NCBI GenBank assembly: GCA_030680175.1
Contig: JAUXWO010000124.1
Span: 1-48,948 of the forward strand
Source of the DNA: Vicinamibacterales bacterium
GTDB taxonomy: Bacteria; Acidobacteriota; Vicinamibacteria; Vicinamibacterales; UBA2999
Direction: 5' to 3'
Length of the DNA stretch: 48,948 nt
Positions 8,149 through 17,772 of the stretch are shown piece by piece. Position numbers and translations under genes: made by a program. The first letter of the stretch is position 1. Each line of letters opens with the position of its first letter. The notes under the pieces were generated by a model that ran no database searches, was not told where the DNA came from, and worked only from the letters and a program-made list of their open reading frames with translations.

Positions 8149-8742
8149 ATGAGCCGCATGACCAGACTGCCCAAGCCGGATGCCGAGGAATCGGCGCCGG
8201 CCGCCAGGGTCAAGAACTACATCACGCCGGCCGGACTGCAGCGGCTGCACGACGAGCACCGGTTCCTGCTCACCAGGGAACGCCCGGCCGTGACGAAGGT
8301 GGTGGCCTGGGCCGCGAGCAACGGGGACCGCAGCGAGAACGCCGACTACCAGTACGGCAAACGGCGGCTCCGCCAGATCGATCGCAGGATTCGCTTCCTC
8401 ACCAAACGCATCGATGCCGCGGAAGTGGTCGACCCGGCCGCGCCACGGCCCGGACGGGCGGGGACGCGCGTCTACTTCGGGGCCACCGTCCGCTACGAAA
8501 CCGCCGCCGGCGACGAACGCGAGGTGTGCATCGTCGGCACCGATGAGGTCGACCTCGATCGCCACCACATCAGCTTCGTGTCGCCGCTGGCGCGGGCGTT
8601 GATGAAGGCCGGACCCGGAGATCGCGTGGAGCTGCGCGCGCCCGGCAGCACGGAGGAACTGCTCATCCTGGAGGTGCGCTACGTACCCGTGCCCGTGGAG
8701 CCGTTCCGCGTGCCCCCCGGCGCCGAGGCCCCGGCCGAGTAG
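8149..8742 (+). CDS. greB: Transcription elongation factor GreB
   Basis: A 197-residue GreA/GreB-family protein. It rescues backtracked RNA polymerase by stimulating transcript cleavage through the secondary channel. Residues 22-95 form the N-terminal coiled coil with the tip motif NGDRSENADYQYGKRRL, in which D60 and E63 are the acidic residues that place Mg2+ in the polymerase active site. Residues 105-185 form the FKBP-like domain (RVYFGATVRYET, VSPLARALMKAGPGD). The GreB-type phrase YQYGKRRLRQIDRRIRFL favours GreB over GreA. An N-terminal extension of about 20 residues is longer than usual. The gene stands alone, convergent with the following minus-strand gene. Confidence 0.93.
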   Translation: MSRMTRLPKPDAEESAPAARVKNYITPAGLQRLHDEHRFLLTRERPAVTKVVAWAASNGDRSENADYQYGKRRLRQIDRRIRFLTKRIDAAEVVDPAAPRPGRAGTRVYFGATVRYETAAGDEREVCIVGTDEVDLDRHHISFVSPLARALMKAGPGDRVELRAPGSTEELLILEVRYVPVPVEPFRVPPGAEAPAE

Positions 8743-8748
8743 CGGCCC

Positions 8749-9456
8749 TCACCGGGGCAGGTAGTAGACGATCGAGACGTTCGGGATCGGCAGGAGCGAG
8801 TCGAAGCGGAATCCTTCCTCGTCCTTCCGGTAGCGGACCGCGAGGGGCAGCTCCAGCGAGATGCCCATGGGGCCCGGGTTCCACTCGAGACCGATCCCGG
8901 GACCGACGCTGTACACCCACTCGCCCCGCCAGCCCTGCACCGGATTGCTGAAGTCGCACTGCCCCGGCGCCGGCCTCGCCGGCACGGGATCGCAGCCCGG
9001 GTAGATGTAGGTCTCGTTGCGGTTGTAGAACACGCTGCCGCCGAGCGTCCAGTACAGGCGGGAGGCGCCCCGCCGATGGATCATGCGCAGGTACTCCACC
9101 CCCAGATTCGCATGACGATGGGTCCTGTCGCCGAAGGCGATGCCCCCGATGTGCACGCCGTGCGACGGGGTGAGGAAACGCCGATACGCGAGGCCCGCGC
9201 CGCTCGTCAGGCCGGCCGTCAGCCCGATGCCGTGACCCGTGGCGCCGTCCTCGACGTCGGCGTCCTGCGTGGACCGGCTCGCGCCGGCCGCGGCCCTCTC
9301 CAACTCGAAGCCCACGCCGCGCTCCACGACGGAGGCGGCCGCCTCACGAAGGAGGTGCTCGCACTCGGCAAACGAGCCGTGCGCATCCGGGCAACTCGCG
9401 CCCGCCACGGGCGCCGCCACGCACATCACGGCCAGCAGCATCAGACATGTCCGCAT
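8749..9456 (-). CDS. Hypothetical secreted beta-barrel-like protein
   Basis: A 235-residue protein from ATG 9456, where a signal peptide begins (MRTCLMLLAVMCVAAPVAGA followed by SC). The longer in-frame start at 9510 lacks signal character. The mature part has Cys pairs near its ends and alternating aromatic strands (GLAYRRFL, LYWTLGGSVFYNR, WVYSVGPGIGLEW, ISLELPLAVRY), ending NVSIVYYLPR with aromatics near the C-terminus, as in small outer-membrane barrels. No family is recognised. Its start lies 61 bp from a MITE-like element. Confidence 0.65.
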   Translation of the reverse strand: MRTCLMLLAVMCVAAPVAGASCPDAHGSFAECEHLLREAAASVVERGVGFELERAAAGASRSTQDADVEDGATGHGIGLTAGLTSGAGLAYRRFLTPSHGVHIGGIAFGDRTHRHANLGVEYLRMIHRRGASRLYWTLGGSVFYNRNETYIYPGCDPVPARPAPGQCDFSNPVQGWRGEWVYSVGPGIGLEWNPGPMGISLELPLAVRYRKDEEGFRFDSLLPIPNVSIVYYLPR

Positions 9457-9517
9457 ACACCGCCAGTGTAGCGGCTTTGCAGACAGCCGGCGTGCGGTCC
9501 GTCCCTCCATTGGCCTC

Positions 9518-9628
9518 CTAGTGGAGTGTATCGACTGAAGTGGTACTACCGGCGCCTCTGCTCAACCGCGATTCCGCGGGCCGCCCAACGGGCGACCCGG
9601 TAGTAAATCGTCAACAACACTCCACTAG
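9518..9628 (+). mobile_element. 111-bp MITE-like element, copy 1
   Basis: The element is bounded by CTAGTGGAGTGT and its exact inverse ACACTCCACTAG (12-bp perfect terminal inverted repeats), with inner partly inverted arms (GGTACTACC / GGTAGTA) and a central palindrome around GGGCCGCCC-AAC-GGGCG. It is about 92% identical by eye to the reverse complement of 24909-25019. It has no coding capacity. It ends one base short of the stop codon of the 9630-11792 peptidase gene, so it lies in that gene's 3' region and its stem may act as terminator. A CTAG or TA target duplication cannot be told apart from the element end. Confidence 0.88.
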
Positions 9629-9629
9629 A

Positions 9630-11792
9630 CTACGGCTCCCCTGCCCTCGCCACGGCCGCGATGAGCCGCGACAGCGTGTCGAGGTCACGGAGGTCGAGCA
9701 CCTCGCCCGGCGAATGGCTGTAGCGGCCCGGCCACGACAGGCCCTGGTTCGGCGCGCCCCAGAAGGTGAACCGCGTGCCGTCGGTGCCGCCCTGCGTCAG
9801 CCCGATCTGCAGCGGCAGGCCCGCGGCGCCGGCGATGCGGTGGACGCGCGCGCGCTCGCCGTCGGGCGACACGCCCGAGTTCTCGATCGCGCGGAACACC
9901 GGGCCGAGGCCGAGCGGCGCATACGCGAAGTGCGGCGACTCGAGCGGCGTGTCCGATGACACGAACGTATCAATCGAGTAGATCCGCGTCGTCGTTCTGC
10001 CGTACCGGCGGGCCATCGCGGCCGCGCCGCGCAGGCCGCCCTCCTCGTGCACCGACCAGGTGAAGATGACCCTGCCCGGCAGCGTCGCGGGATCGATCGC
10101 GTGGAGCGCGCGGACGAGCGCGGTCGTGCCCGCGCGATCGTCGAGCGCGCGCGCCACGTAGCGCGTGCGCCCCAGCCGCAGGCCGTCCTTGTGGCTCGTC
10201 ACCTGCAGGCCCGCCACCACGCCGCGCGCGGCGAGGCCCGCCGCGTCGAGGCCGAACCACGCCTGCATCACGCGCGGATGGCGCGTGTCCGCCTCGGCGC
10301 GGATGCGAAACACGCCGCGCAGCGGCGCCGGCGCCGTCGCCGTCAGCGACCCGGCCTTCCAGCGCGGGTTCGTGTCCGCGCCCAGCCGCCCGGACGTCGT
10401 GCTCGGCGCCCCCGGCGGGTCGAAGTGCACGAGCGCCGTCTGTCCCTCCCACGCCGAAGCGACCGCCCCGCCCTGGGCCGTGAGCGTGGCCGTGCCGTCC
10501 GGGGCGATGGACTCGATGACGTAGCCGACTTCGTCCATGTGGGCCATGAAGACGGTCGCCGGGCCGTCGGGGCCAGCCTCGATCATGATGTTGCCGATGT
10601 CGTCGACCACCGCGCGATCGCGCGCCCATCCGGGGAGCGCTTCGAGCACGGCGCGCCGCACCGCCCACTCGTGTCCCGACACCGCGTGCCGCTCGACCAT
10701 GCCGGTGAGGATCGCCGCCAGATCCCCGTGCGCCGGGTCCGTGTGCGCCGTGCGGAGCGGCACGGGCGGAGGCGCCGCGATCCAGCGCGCGGGGGACGGG
10801 AGCATGACGCCCGATGCGTCCGCCGCGGCCTCGAGCAGCCACGCCGCCTCAGCCGCGGCCACGACCTCCATATGGGAGCCCGTCTGCAGCGTCGCCGGCG
10901 CCAGCCAGCGCACGGTCTGCACGCCCACGGCCTCCAGCACCTCGCCGAAGCTGCCGAACGTGCCGGACGGACGCTCGCTCTCGACCCGCGCGTCCTCGCC
11001 CGGCGCCAGGATCGTGAGCCGGTCCACGCCGGCGTCACGCGCGATGAGCGACGACAGGCCGACCCAGCCCATGCCCTCCTGCGCGCTCAGCACGAACGTC
11101 GTGCGCCCCGCCGCCGCACGGCCCCGCGCCGCCGCCGCGAGGGCGACGACCGCCGCGCACCCCGTCCGTCGTCCGGCGTCCGGCCCCGCCACGCCGCCCG
11201 CGATGGGCCACGGCGGCAGATGCCGCGCAATCGGATCCAGCAGCGCGATGCCGAGCGCCTCCACATCGGCACGCGACGCCGCCCCGACGTCCAGCCACAG
11301 ATCGTCGGCCGTGACGACCGCCGTCTCGGTGCGATGCTGCTGGGCGAAGTGGCCGTTGGCGCGGGCGATGACGCCGGCCACCGGCCCCGTGGCCGTCAGC
11401 ACGCGCACGGGCTGCGCCTCGAACTGCTGATCCCACAACGGGTGGCGCGACCCGCGTCCGATCCGGTGCAGCCGCAGATATCCCTCGTCCGTGATCTGCG
11501 AGATGGCGTAGCTCGGGCGATCGAGCGCGCACGCGACGACGTGATGCGGCGCGCCGGATCCCACCGTGGCCACGACGTTGCCCCAGGTGTCCGCGCGCCA
11601 CTCCCCTAGCGCGGCCGCCAGCGGCGGCGCGATGCGGCGTTCGTAGCCGGTCGCCGCATCGACAGCCACCCACGAGGCGATGGCATCGAGGTCGGCCGTC
11701 TGCGCCGTGAGCATCGACGGCGAGGCCGCATGCATGCCGATGGCAGCGATGCAGGCGGCGACGAGGCGCCGGGCGCGGGGGGTCATGCGCAT
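9630..11792 (-). CDS. Exported double M42/M28-like aminopeptidase with degenerate first domain
   Basis: A 720-residue protein, ATG 11792 with GGAGA seven bases upstream, and a signal peptide (1-31, ending MLTAQ). It holds two M42-like metallopeptidase halves. The second half (about 355-720) keeps the di-zinc set: H418 and D420 in AHMDEVGY, D551/D552 in ALDDRAG, E583/E584 in VHEEGGLRG, D608 in SIDTF and H693 in RYSHSPGEV. In the first half (about 35-340) the HMDE motif is replaced by CALDRPSYA and only a single E (QEGMG) remains, so it is probably a non-catalytic or substrate-binding half. It is 35 bp downstream of a single-domain M42 gene and likely cotranscribed with it. Confidence 0.85.
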   Translation of the reverse strand: MRMTPRARRLVAACIAAIGMHAASPSMLTAQTADLDAIASWVAVDAATGYERRIAPPLAAALGEWRADTWGNVVATVGSGAPHHVVACALDRPSYAISQITDEGYLRLHRIGRGSRHPLWDQQFEAQPVRVLTATGPVAGVIARANGHFAQQHRTETAVVTADDLWLDVGAASRADVEALGIALLDPIARHLPPWPIAGGVAGPDAGRRTGCAAVVALAAAARGRAAAGRTTFVLSAQEGMGWVGLSSLIARDAGVDRLTILAPGEDARVESERPSGTFGSFGEVLEAVGVQTVRWLAPATLQTGSHMEVVAAAEAAWLLEAAADASGVMLPSPARWIAAPPPVPLRTAHTDPAHGDLAAILTGMVERHAVSGHEWAVRRAVLEALPGWARDRAVVDDIGNIMIEAGPDGPATVFMAHMDEVGYVIESIAPDGTATLTAQGGAVASAWEGQTALVHFDPPGAPSTTSGRLGADTNPRWKAGSLTATAPAPLRGVFRIRAEADTRHPRVMQAWFGLDAAGLAARGVVAGLQVTSHKDGLRLGRTRYVARALDDRAGTTALVRALHAIDPATLPGRVIFTWSVHEEGGLRGAAAMARRYGRTTTRIYSIDTFVSSDTPLESPHFAYAPLGLGPVFRAIENSGVSPDGERARVHRIAGAAGLPLQIGLTQGGTDGTRFTFWGAPNQGLSWPGRYSHSPGEVLDLRDLDTLSRLIAAVARAGEP

Positions 11793-11827
11793 GTGGTGTC
11801 TCCGTTAGGTGGCGGATCGTCGCGCGC

Positions 11828-13054
11828 TCAGGGCGCGAAGCTGGCGATGTCAGCGACGCGTGGTCCATCCAGCCGCGTCAGGACCTGGATCAGCAGCTCC
11901 ACGGCGCCATCGAAGTCCGATCGCTGGATGATGCCGGTGTGCCCGTGCAGGTAGCGCGTGGGCACGGTCATGTTCACCGCCGGCCGCCCCGTGTCGTAGC
12001 GCTGGATCTCGGCGCCGTCCTCGCCGTAGCCCGTGAGCACGTTCGGCTGCAGCGGAATGCCCGACTGCGCGGCGACATCGAAGAAGAAGTCGCGCAGCTT
12101 GCGGTTGGGGATCATGGAGCTGTCGAGCAGGAAGAGGCCCGGGCCGCCGCCCAGCCGCTCCTGCGCCTGCGTGGGCCCGATCGCCGGATAGTCGGCCGAC
12201 ACGCCGGCCTCGATCGAGATGCCGAGGTCCGGCCGGGCCAGGTCCACCGCCGTCTGTGCGCCGCGCAGCCCGATCTCCTCCTGCGTCGTCGCCACCCAGA
12301 TGACCTGCCCCGGCAGGCGCACGCCCTCCGCGCGGAGGCGCCGGGCTGCGACGATCATCACGGCGAGGCCGACGCGGTCGTCCCACGCCTTGCCCGCGTA
12401 GCGGCCATTCGGCATCACCAGAAAGTCGCTGAGCGGCGCGATGCCGTCGCCGGGCCTGATGCCCATCGCGACCACCTCGTCACGCGACGTCGCGCCCACA
12501 TCCAGGAACGTGTCCTCGATCGGCCAGACGATGTCGCGTTGGGAAGCGGGCAGGACGTGCGTGGTGCGCAGCCCGCTGATGGCGGTGACCGGCCCCTTCC
12601 GTCCGAGGACCGTCCAGCGCTGGTCCGGCAGCGCCTGCCCGAGGATGCCCCCGAGCGCCTTCACGCGCAGGTAGCCGTCCGGCGTGATGTGCTGCACCAT
12701 CAGGCCCACTTCGTCCATGTGGGCCGTCACCATGATCCGCGGTCCCGTGGTGTTGCCGGGCAGCGTGGCGTGGACCGAGCCCAGGCCGTCGTACTCGACG
12801 CCCGCGCCGAGCGCCCGGAACTCGGCCGCGACAATCGCGCGCACGTCCTCCTCGAACGCCGACGGCCCGGCCGCCTCGGACAGCGCCTTCAGCAGCTGCG
12901 CCGTGGCGTCCAGGCCCGGGTCCTGCCCCTGGGCCGGTGCGGCCGGAGGCGGCTGCCGCGCAAAGCCGGTCGTCGCGGATGTAGCGGTGCCGACGGTGGC
13001 GACGCCGAGTGCGGCGAGGAAGTCGCGACGCGTGTGCGGATGCTCGGGGGCCAT
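11828..13054 (-). CDS. Tat-exported M42-family aminopeptidase
   Basis: A 408-residue di-zinc aminopeptidase. The N-terminus carries a twin-arginine signal (TRRDFLAALG, then a hydrophobic stretch ending TGFARQ), so it is folded before export to the periplasm. The M42 ligands are visible: H112 and D114 in AHMDEVG, D225/D226 in WDDRVG, E259/E260 in TTQEEIGLRG, E282 in SIEAG and H370 in RYLHGHTG. M42 enzymes trim peptides from the N-terminus. A TTGGAGA precedes the start. It forms a two-gene unit with the downstream double-domain peptidase, and with the subtilase it points to protein scavenging outside the cytoplasm. Confidence 0.92.
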   Translation of the reverse strand: MAPEHPHTRRDFLAALGVATVGTATSATTGFARQPPPAAPAQGQDPGLDATAQLLKALSEAAGPSAFEEDVRAIVAAEFRALGAGVEYDGLGSVHATLPGNTTGPRIMVTAHMDEVGLMVQHITPDGYLRVKALGGILGQALPDQRWTVLGRKGPVTAISGLRTTHVLPASQRDIVWPIEDTFLDVGATSRDEVVAMGIRPGDGIAPLSDFLVMPNGRYAGKAWDDRVGLAVMIVAARRLRAEGVRLPGQVIWVATTQEEIGLRGAQTAVDLARPDLGISIEAGVSADYPAIGPTQAQERLGGGPGLFLLDSSMIPNRKLRDFFFDVAAQSGIPLQPNVLTGYGEDGAEIQRYDTGRPAVNMTVPTRYLHGHTGIIQRSDFDGAVELLIQVLTRLDGPRVADIASFAP

Positions 13055-13176
13055 GCGATGTCTCCAAGGGGGTGACGGTGACGATGCGACGGTGTTCGGA
13101 GCCGCCCGTATTCTCCCTCATGGACGCGCCGCGCGAACATCTTCTGCTGCCCCGTCAACGACCGGGCGTGCCGACA

Positions 13177-13299
13177 CGGGTTGCACCCCCGGCGGCGAGT
13201 GTGAGATGACTGCTGGGTTGAACGCCGTACCCGAGCTCGACCCGCCGCGCGAGGGCACGGCCGTATCGGTACGGGGCCCCGTGATCGCCGCGGTCTTCC
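13177..13299 (+). repeat. Diverged duplicate of the atpD leader and first codons (copy A)
   Basis: This aligns with 14320-14440 over the whole length (CGGGTTGCA at the start; GAGATGACTGCTG; CCCGAGCTCGACCCG; GGGCACGGCCGT; GTGATCG at the end), at roughly 80% identity with a few single-base indels. It contains about 40 bases of leader and the first 27 codons of an atpD-like sequence. The two copies bracket the reductase gene at 13319-14302 as direct repeats. Confidence 0.88.
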
Positions 13300-13322
13300 T
13301 TTCTGACTGGAGCATCTCATGA
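13206..13322 (+). CDS. 38-codon hybrid leader ORF overlapping the reductase start
   Basis: ATG 13206 opens MTAGLNAVPELDP, continues with codons copied from the atpD N-terminus (TAVSVRGPVI), and ends ...SDWSIS at a TGA that overlaps the reductase start as ATGA. In the true atpD leader the equivalent ATG makes a four-codon mini-ORF whose TGA overlaps the atpD ATG. One extra base in this copy fuses the mini-ORF to the atpD-like codons. It could couple translation into the reductase gene or simply be a relic; whether it is made is unknown. Confidence 0.45.
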   Translation: MTAGLNAVPELDPPREGTAVSVRGPVIAAVFLSDWSIS

Positions 13323-14302
13323 CAATGCGCGCCGCGTGGTACGAGAGGAAAGGCCCCGCTCGGGACGTGCTCGTCGTCGGTGAACTGCCGAAGCCGTCGC
13401 CGGGGCCGGGAGAGGTCCTGGTCGCCGTCAAGGCGTCGGGCGTGAACCCGTCGGATACCAAGGGCCGGAGCGGGGCGCGGGGGAATACGGCGATGCCGTT
13501 CCCGCTGATCATCCCGCACCAGGACGGCGCAGGCATCATCGAGGCCGTCGGCGACGGGGTCCCCCGGGCACGCATCGGCGAAGGCGTCTGGATCTACGAG
13601 GCGCAGCTCGGCCGCGCGTTCGGGACCGCGGCCGGGTATGTCGCCGTCCCGGCGGCCAACGCGGTGCCGATGCCGGACGGGCTCGGCTTCGTGGAGGCGG
13701 CGTGCCTCGGCGTTCCGGCGCTGACCGCGCACCGCTGCGTGTTCGCCGACGGCCCCGTGGCCGGCCAGACCGTGTTGGTCACCGGCGGGGCGGGCGCGGT
13801 GGGATTCTACGCGGTCCAGTTCGCGAAGCACGGCGGCGCACGCGTGATCGCGACGGTTCGCGGCGACGCGCAGGCGGATACCGCGCGCCGGGCGGGCGCC
13901 GACCTCGTGATCGACCGCACGCGCGACGACGTCTTCGCGCGGGCGGGAAGGGTCGACCGCATCGTGGAAGTCGCGTTCGGCGCGAACCTCGAGACGAGCG
14001 TCCGGATGCTGAACCGCAACGGCGTCATCGCCACCTACTCGTCGGACGCCGAGCCGGCTCCGACGATCCCGTTCTGGCCGCTCGTCATGCTGGATGCGAC
14101 GGTCCGTTTCGTGCTCGTCTATGCGATGACGGCCGCCGCGCACGCGGAGGCCATCGAGGCGACGAACCAGGCCGCGCGCGAAGGCTGGCTACAGCACCAC
14201 GTCGGCGCCACGCTCCCACTCGATCGGATCGCCGATGCGCATGAACTGGTCGAATCGGGTCGCGCTGGCGGAAAAGTCGTCGTCGAACCACTCGTCCAGT
14301 AG
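13319..14302 (+). CDS. Zinc-free MDR NADPH:quinone reductase-like oxidoreductase
   Basis: A 327-residue medium-chain reductase. The N-terminal GroES-like domain reads MRAAWYERKG, PGEVLVAVKASGVNPSD and IPHQDGAGIIEAVG; the Rossmann domain has VLVTGGAGAVGFYAVQFAKHGGARVIA, an AxxGxxG-type NADP-binding loop, then GADLVIDRTRDD. The structural-zinc cysteines of alcohol dehydrogenases are absent, as in quinone oxidoreductase/crotonase-type enzymes. The natural substrate is unknown. It lies directly upstream of the N-ATPase operon, between two copies of the atpD leader, and ends 57 bp before atpD, so it probably shares transcription with the operon. Confidence 0.88.
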   Translation: MTMRAAWYERKGPARDVLVVGELPKPSPGPGEVLVAVKASGVNPSDTKGRSGARGNTAMPFPLIIPHQDGAGIIEAVGDGVPRARIGEGVWIYEAQLGRAFGTAAGYVAVPAANAVPMPDGLGFVEAACLGVPALTAHRCVFADGPVAGQTVLVTGGAGAVGFYAVQFAKHGGARVIATVRGDAQADTARRAGADLVIDRTRDDVFARAGRVDRIVEVAFGANLETSVRMLNRNGVIATYSSDAEPAPTIPFWPLVMLDATVRFVLVYAMTAAAHAEAIEATNQAAREGWLQHHVGATLPLDRIADAHELVESGRAGGKVVVEPLVQ

Positions 14303-14319
14303 CAGCCGCTGTACCGCTT

Positions 14320-16143
<1,824 letters not shown>

Positions 16144-16151
<8 letters not shown>

Positions 16152-16479
16152 GACGACGGACCCCGGTCGCGGGCTCGGCGGGCCGGTCGCCCGGAAGGAA
16201 GCCCGCAAGCTGCGCGCGCGCCGCCACCGGGGGCGCGGCACGTGGTTCGGCCTCGGCATGTACGGGCTGGTCGGCTGGTCGATCGTCATCCCGACGCTCG
16301 GCGGCGTGGCGCTTGGCCTGTGGATCGACGGCCGATGGCCCAGCCGGTTCTCGTGGACGCTGATGCTGCTGGCCGCCGGCTTGCTGCTCGGCTGCTGGAA
16401 CGCGTGGTACTGGGTGTCGCTCGAGCAGGAAGCGATCCGCGACGAGATGCGCGAGACCGAGGAGGGGGAACGCCCGTGA
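16144..16479 (+). CDS. atpQ: N-ATPase-associated membrane protein AtpQ (AtpI-like)
   Basis: A 111-residue protein from GTG 16144, overlapping the atpC end by eight bases. A basic N-terminal stretch (ARKEARKLRARRHRGRG) is followed by two hydrophobic segments: YGLVGWSIVIPTLGGVALGLWI and LMLLAAGLLLGCWNAWYWV. The GVALGLWIDGR phrase resembles the AtpI helix pair. AtpI-like proteins help assemble the c-ring; in N-ATPases the equivalent is AtpQ. The assignment rests on position and topology as well as the short motif. Confidence 0.85.
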
Positions 16480-16775
16480 TGGAGGCCGCGATCACGTGGA
16501 CGGCGGCGGCCCTCGGCGGCGGGCTGCTGGCCCTCGGCTCCCTCGCCGGACTCTGGTGGACGGTGCGGCGGCTGCCCGTGTCACGCCGCCCGGGCTGGCT
16601 CGCCGCCGGCAGCTTCCTGGCGCGCGCGGCCGGCGTCAGTGCGGCGCTCGTCGCCGGCTCTGGCGGCGACGCCGTCCGCCTGCTGATCGCCGTGGGCGCG
16701 TTTCTCGCCGTCCGGCACGGGGTCGTCTCGGCGACGCGGGCCGGCCTGCGCACGTCACGCGTGATGGAAGGATAG
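16479..16775 (+). CDS. atpR: N-ATPase-associated membrane protein AtpR
   Basis: A 98-residue protein from ATG 16479, with GAGGGGG about ten bases upstream (GTG 16476 is the alternative; both overlap the atpQ stop). Three hydrophobic helices are visible: AAITWTAAALGGGLLALGSLAGLWWTV, PGWLAAGSFLARAAGVSAALVAG and AVRLLIAVGAFLAVRHGVV, with WWTVRRLP after the first and an Arg in the second. This matches AtpR, a small protein known only from N-ATPase operons with a likely assembly role. Identification depends on operon position; the sequence alone would be uninformative. Confidence 0.85.
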   Translation: MEAAITWTAAALGGGLLALGSLAGLWWTVRRLPVSRRPGWLAAGSFLARAAGVSAALVAGSGGDAVRLLIAVGAFLAVRHGVVSATRAGLRTSRVMEG

Positions 16776-16777
16776 CC

Positions 16778-17497
16778 GTGGACATCACCCCGGATCAGAT
16801 CGTCTACTGGCGCTGGGGCGCCGCCACGCTCAACGCCACCATCGTCTGGACGTGGGTGGTCATGGCCGTGCTCGCCGTGGGCTCGTGGGCCATCACGCGC
16901 GGCCTGACCGCGCACGAAGGCATGGGGCGGGGCCAGAACATCCTCGAGGGGATCGTGTCGCTCATCGAGCGCCAGATCCGCGACGTCAGCGACCAGGATC
17001 CGCAGCCCTACCTCGCGTTCGTCGGCACGCTCTTCCTGTTCATCAGCCTCTCGAACGTGCTCGGTATCGTGCCGGGCTACCACCCGCCGACCGGGTCGCT
17101 CTCGACCACGGCGGCGCTGGCGCTGTGCGTGTTCGTCGCCGTCCCGGTCTTCGGCATCCGCCGCCAGGGCCTGCGGCGCTACCTGGGCCAGTACCTCCAG
17201 CCCTCGATCGTCATGCTCCCGTTCACGATCATCGGGGAGCTCTCGCGCACGCTCGCGCTCGCGGTGCGGCTGTTCGGCAACGTGATGAGCGGCACGGTCA
17301 TCGCCGCGCTCCTGCTCGGCGTGGCGCCCCTCATCTTCCCGGTCATCGCCCAGATGTTCGGCCTGCTGATTGGCGTCATCCAGGCGTACATCTTCGCGAT
17401 CCTCGCCATGGTCTACATCGCGTCGGCGACCCGTGCCCACGCCGGGCCGGACGGCTCCGACGCTTCGACACAGAAGGACGGACACGCACATGGATAA
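16778..17497 (+). CDS. atpB: N-type ATP synthase subunit a
   Basis: A 239-residue membrane stator subunit, start GTG 16778 with GAAGGA eight bases upstream. It forms the ion half-channels against the c-ring. Helix phrases LAFVGTLFLFISLSNVLGIVPGY and GELSRTLALAVRLFGNVMSG are conserved, with the essential stator Arg at R164 in AVRLFGN. The C-terminal helices end IQAYIFAILAMVYIASA, followed by a short His-rich tail (DGHAHG). The tail overlaps the atpE start by eight bases, so translation of a and c is likely coupled. Confidence 0.95.
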   Translation: MDITPDQIVYWRWGAATLNATIVWTWVVMAVLAVGSWAITRGLTAHEGMGRGQNILEGIVSLIERQIRDVSDQDPQPYLAFVGTLFLFISLSNVLGIVPGYHPPTGSLSTTAALALCVFVAVPVFGIRRQGLRRYLGQYLQPSIVMLPFTIIGELSRTLALAVRLFGNVMSGTVIAALLLGVAPLIFPVIAQMFGLLIGVIQAYIFAILAMVYIASATRAHAGPDGSDASTQKDGHAHG

Positions 17498-17768
17498 CCT
17501 CGCACTCATCGGCATGGCGTCGATTTTCGCGGCGGGTTTGACGATGGCGATTGGATCGATCGGGCCGGCGCTCGGACAGGGCCGGGCGGTGGCGCAGGCG
17601 CTGACGGCCATCGCGCAGCAGCCGGATGAAGCCAACAGCATCAGCCGGACGCTCTTCATCGGGCTGGCGATGGTGGAATCGACCGGCATCTACTGCTTCG
17701 TGATCGCCATCATCCTGCTGTTCGCCAACCCGTTCTGGACCGCGCTCCTGTCGCGCGCCGGCCAGTGA
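17490..17768 (+). CDS. atpE: N-type ATP synthase subunit c with complete Na+-binding motif
   Basis: A 92-residue two-helix rotor subunit. Helix 1 has GSIGPALGQG (Q30) and helix 2 has MVESTGIY (E63, S64, T65, Y68). These match the Na+ ligands of the Ilyobacter tartaricus c-ring (Q32, E65, S66, T67, Y70) with an offset of two. The ending FVIAIILLFANPFW is also conserved. The carboxylate E63 carries the ion. On these residues the enzyme should move Na+ rather than H+; this is a motif-based inference. The polar loop AQQPDEAN contacts gamma and epsilon. Confidence 0.96.
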   Translation: MDNLALIGMASIFAAGLTMAIGSIGPALGQGRAVAQALTAIAQQPDEANSISRTLFIGLAMVESTGIYCFVIAIILLFANPFWTALLSRAGQ

Positions 17769-17772
17769 CCGC

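Noticed and set aside
7593-8546. Plus-strand frame with collagen-like GPAGPAG repeats
   Set aside because: It overlaps the subtilase and greB in another frame; the collagen-like triplets come only from the 9-bp array.
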